Shown here: positions 62,059 through 64,000 of the stretch, in pieces
Numbering within the stretch: the first letter of the stretch is position 1
Layout of the letters: every line of letters begins with the position of its first letter
Assembly: GCF_001612965.1 (NCBI RefSeq)
Contig: NZ_BDBL01000001.1
Span: forward strand, 124,001-188,000
Reading direction: 5' to 3'
DNA: 64,000 nucleotides
DNA from: Nocardia kruczakiae NBRC 101016
GTDB taxonomy: Bacteria; Actinomycetota; Actinomycetes; Mycobacteriales; Mycobacteriaceae
Made by a program: the position numbers and the translations under genes
Notes under the pieces: model-generated
What the model saw: only the letters and a program-made list of their open reading frames with translations
What the model was told of the DNA's origin: nothing
Database searches by the model: none

Positions 62059-62793
62059 TCAGTGAAACACCACGGTCAGGGCGGTGTGCAACGAGGCGGC
62101 CGCGACGGTGGTCGCATGCCCCGGATCGAGTGCCAGCAACACGATTCGTTCGGGGGAGGCGCGGGTCCGGGAACCGGTGTCGGCGGCACCGGAAATCAGG
62201 ACGACCGCGGCATCGGTGGCGAGGGTATGCGCGGACGGTGAACGCTCCCGTGGCGCAATCGCCTCCGGATCGCCGTGCGCCCCGGTGTCCTCCGCGGCGA
62301 CCACGTCCACCCGGTCGCCGGGGCGCAGAATGTCGGCAATCGCGTTGTCCGCCAAGCGCATCGGCACGATCCGGGCATTCGGTGTGCCGGTCGCCGCGGC
62401 AGCCAGGCGTGGGCCGACGATCCGGAGATCGGTGAGTATTTCCCCGGCGTGCACAGCGCCGGTCGAGGTCGCGCCGAGCAGTGTCGCGGGATCGGTGACG
62501 GCGCCTTCCGGTACCGCGTCCGGTGGCAGGTCGGCGTACCGCAGATCGGCGGGAGCCAGCACCTGCCCGGGTTGCACGTCCCGTGCCGCGACCACGACCG
62601 GTGTGCGATGCCCGGCGGGGTCGCCGCGCAGGGCGACGACGGCTGCCGCGGCGGCCAGTCCGACGGCGGACAGCCGGCGGATCAGGGTCAGGTCGAGCCA
62701 GGGCGGCCGTATCCGGGACAGGAATTCGCTGCCACGAGCATGGCCGAGATCGGTGTCACCGGCGCGAAGCCGATCGAATCGCAAGGTCCGCAT
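62059..62793 (-). CDS. SAF-domain (CpaB-like) membrane protein
   Basis: The product has 244 residues. A hydrophobic helix (AVGLAAAAAVVALRG) is followed by a SAF domain (VVVAARDVQPGQVLAPADLR, then ILTDLRIVGPRL) and a CpaB-like part (MRLADNAIADILRPGDRVDV). SAF domains occur in pilus assembly proteins and antifreeze-like folds. The start ATG at 62793 is chosen; GTG at 62814 is a longer option. It may be a remnant pilus-type gene. Confidence 0.7.
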   Translation of the reverse strand: MRTLRFDRLRAGDTDLGHARGSEFLSRIRPPWLDLTLIRRLSAVGLAAAAAVVALRGDPAGHRTPVVVAARDVQPGQVLAPADLRYADLPPDAVPEGAVTDPATLLGATSTGAVHAGEILTDLRIVGPRLAAAATGTPNARIVPMRLADNAIADILRPGDRVDVVAAEDTGAHGDPEAIAPRERSPSAHTLATDAAVVLISGAADTGSRTRASPERIVLLALDPGHATTVAAASLHTALTVVFH

Positions 62794-62951
62794 ACCGGCC
62801 ACCGTAGGACCCACGCCAGGTCGGTCATCCGGGAAAAGAGCAGGTCAGAACTTTTCTGTGGATAACGGAAAGACTGTGGACAACTCAGGACGGCGCGGCC
62901 GGAGGGTGGTGACCGTCCGGGCGGTACGTGGCCGCCCGGTACGGGGATGGG

Positions 62952-63266
62952 TCAGGCGACGGCGGTGCTGGTCGACGAGGAGGTCGACGAAGCAGAGCTG
63001 CTCGACGAGCCGGACGAGCCGGAGCCGGCCGAATCGCTCGACTTGGATTCGCTCGACTTCGCGGCGGGCTCACTGGCCGACGACGAGCCGTTGCGGCTGT
63101 CGGTGCGGTAGAAGCCGCTGCCCTTGAAGACGATGCCGACCGAGTTGAACAGCTTGCGCAGCTTGCCGTCGCACTTCTCGCAGGTGGTCAGGGCGTCATC
63201 GGAGAACGACTGCACGATGTCGAACTTGTCACCACACTGCGTGCACTGATACGAGTAAGTAGGCAC
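62952..63266 (-). CDS. FmdB-type zinc-ribbon protein with Ser-rich tail
   Basis: The product has 104 residues. VPTYSYQCTQCGDKFDIVQS and TTCEKCDGKLRKLF form the zinc ribbon (two CxxC), and KGSGFYRTD is conserved in FmdB. The rest is a Ser/Ala repeat tail. The GTG start at 63266 follows GGAGG. It corresponds to mycobacterial Rv0991c, a redox-linked chaperone aid (known there). Confidence 0.88.
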   Translation of the reverse strand: MPTYSYQCTQCGDKFDIVQSFSDDALTTCEKCDGKLRKLFNSVGIVFKGSGFYRTDSRNGSSSASEPAAKSSESKSSDSAGSGSSGSSSSSASSTSSSTSTAVA

Positions 63267-63399
63267 CTGCGAACCTCCACGGTTTTCGTCTTTTAGCACT
63301 CTACAGCCGACAGTGCCAACAGTGCCAATCCGGTCTTGATTCCCATGGTGCGCGTGAGGTCACATCCGCGCCACCGAGTCCGGGCGCCCGGCGCCCGCG

Positions 63400-64000
63400 T
63401 CAGACGCTCGAGTATCGACCGCCGATCTCGCGATCGCCGGCATCGAGCCTGCACAGCCCAGCCTCCGGCAGCAATGCCCACCCCATCCGGCGATCGTGGG
63501 GTTCCTCCGGCAGCGCATCCAGCAGTTCCGTGTCTCGGACGACCGCCACCAGACATGCGTCCGGTCGCGCCGCGGGCAGCGTCCGGTCGTAATACCCGGC
63601 GCCTCGCCCCAGCCGCACACCGCGCCGATCGACCGCGAGTGCCGGGATCACGATCACCTCCGGCCATTCGATGGCCGCCACGCCCAACGGCGGCCCGTCG
63701 GGCTCGAGCAGTCCGTAGCGGGCGCGCCGCAGCCCCTCGATTCCCGTGTATTCCACCCACCCCAGCGGACCGGGCGGTCCCGTCACGGGAACCATCACTC
63801 GAGCCCCCGCGACCCGCAGTGCGTCGAGCATCGCGACCGAACCCGGCTCGCCCGCGACCGGGATGTACCCCGCCACCCAGCGCGAGCGGGGAGCCTGCGA
63901 GCCGGATCCTCCCGCCGGGCGATCGTCGCTGCGCGGCCCATCGGTACGCGGCCGGTCGATGTCCAGTACTCGCGCCACGGATCGGCTCAGCGCCTCGGCC
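63400..64000 (-). CDS. 5-Formyltetrahydrofolate cyclo-ligase, partial (right edge)
   Basis: About 200 residues are seen. VAGYIPVAGEPGSVAMLDAL, VMVPVTGPPGPLGW, VIVIPALAVDRRGVRLGRGA and GYYDRTLP match the family, which converts 5-formyl-THF to 5,10-methenyl-THF using ATP. The frame stays open to the right edge (AEALSRSVARVLDI before GTG 63978), so the N-terminus is probably outside. It follows fmdB as in mycobacteria. Confidence 0.85.
   Translation of the reverse strand, partial: AEALSRSVARVLDIDRPRTDGPRSDDRPAGGSGSQAPRSRWVAGYIPVAGEPGSVAMLDALRVAGARVMVPVTGPPGPLGWVEYTGIEGLRRARYGLLEPDGPPLGVAAIEWPEVIVIPALAVDRRGVRLGRGAGYYDRTLPAARPDACLVAVVRDTELLDALPEEPHDRRMGWALLPEAGLCRLDAGDREIGGRYSSV

Overview
The window is high-GC actinobacterial DNA, most likely from Nocardia or a close mycolate-containing relative. 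The evidence is an MspA-type porin, gene orders matching the mycobacterial blocks pgi - chorismate mutase - uvrD1 - M23 peptidase - sucCD - DUF5336 - DUF6350 - purNH and mprAB - pepD - moaB2 - mscL, a Zur-type zinc-free ribosomal protein cluster, and a conservon.

Region 1 (1-19927, minus strand) is the unusual part. Three genes are read leftwards: an immunity-like protein (18548-19927), a WXG100-headed protein with a damaged zincin-like tail (16927-18531), and a single uninterrupted frame of 5,642 codons that runs off the left edge. The giant product starts with a WXG100/CpnT-like secretion domain and a disordered stretch. It then carries a SecA-like ATPase, a papain-like domain, an RsbW-like ATPase, eight tandem XRE-type helix-turn-helix repeats, a sigma-70-like block, a second RsbW-like ATPase, an HExxH zincin, about 1,100 unrecognised residues, a GT4 glycosyltransferase and a TetR-like helix-turn-helix. 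Several modules are separated by a recurring IGSRP linker whose DNA is nearly identical from copy to copy. It looks like a type VII-secreted polymorphic effector or toxin carrying transcription-control domains, which is the main candidate for an undescribed system.

Region 2 (20004-31306) is accessory metabolism and regulation. It holds a MocR/PdxR regulator divergent from a PNPOx-like gene, a PapA/condensation-like acyltransferase with a crotonase, a TetR regulator with an AidB-like acyl-CoA dehydrogenase and a clear operator palindrome, an ArsR-SRPBCC fusion with a perfect palindrome, a membrane protein, pgi preceded by 60-bp tandem repeats, and a succinate-semialdehyde dehydrogenase-like gene.

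Region 3 (31441-44636) is the conserved housekeeping block: chorismate mutase, uvrD1, an M23 peptidase, sucC, sucD, two membrane proteins, purN (apparently with a CTG start) and purH. A GNAT acetyltransferase remnant lies beside the M23 gene.

Region 4 (44720-52022 and beyond) holds a lipoprotein, then two divergent operons flanking paired Zur boxes: rpmB-rpmG-rpsN-rpsR on the minus strand, and a CobW/Mrf-like gene with rpmE and rpmF on the plus strand. All six ribosomal proteins lack the CxxC zinc-binding pairs. A four-gene conservon (histidine kinase, roadblock, DUF742, GTPase) with a downstream MHYT-like membrane protein follows (50022-55389).

Region 5 (55710-64000) is the envelope-stress module mprA-mprB-pepD-moaB2, with matching direct-repeat boxes before mprA and pepD. 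It is followed by a small protein, an MspA porin, mscL, a SAF-domain protein, an FmdB zinc-ribbon protein and a 5-formyltetrahydrofolate cyclo-ligase cut by the right edge.
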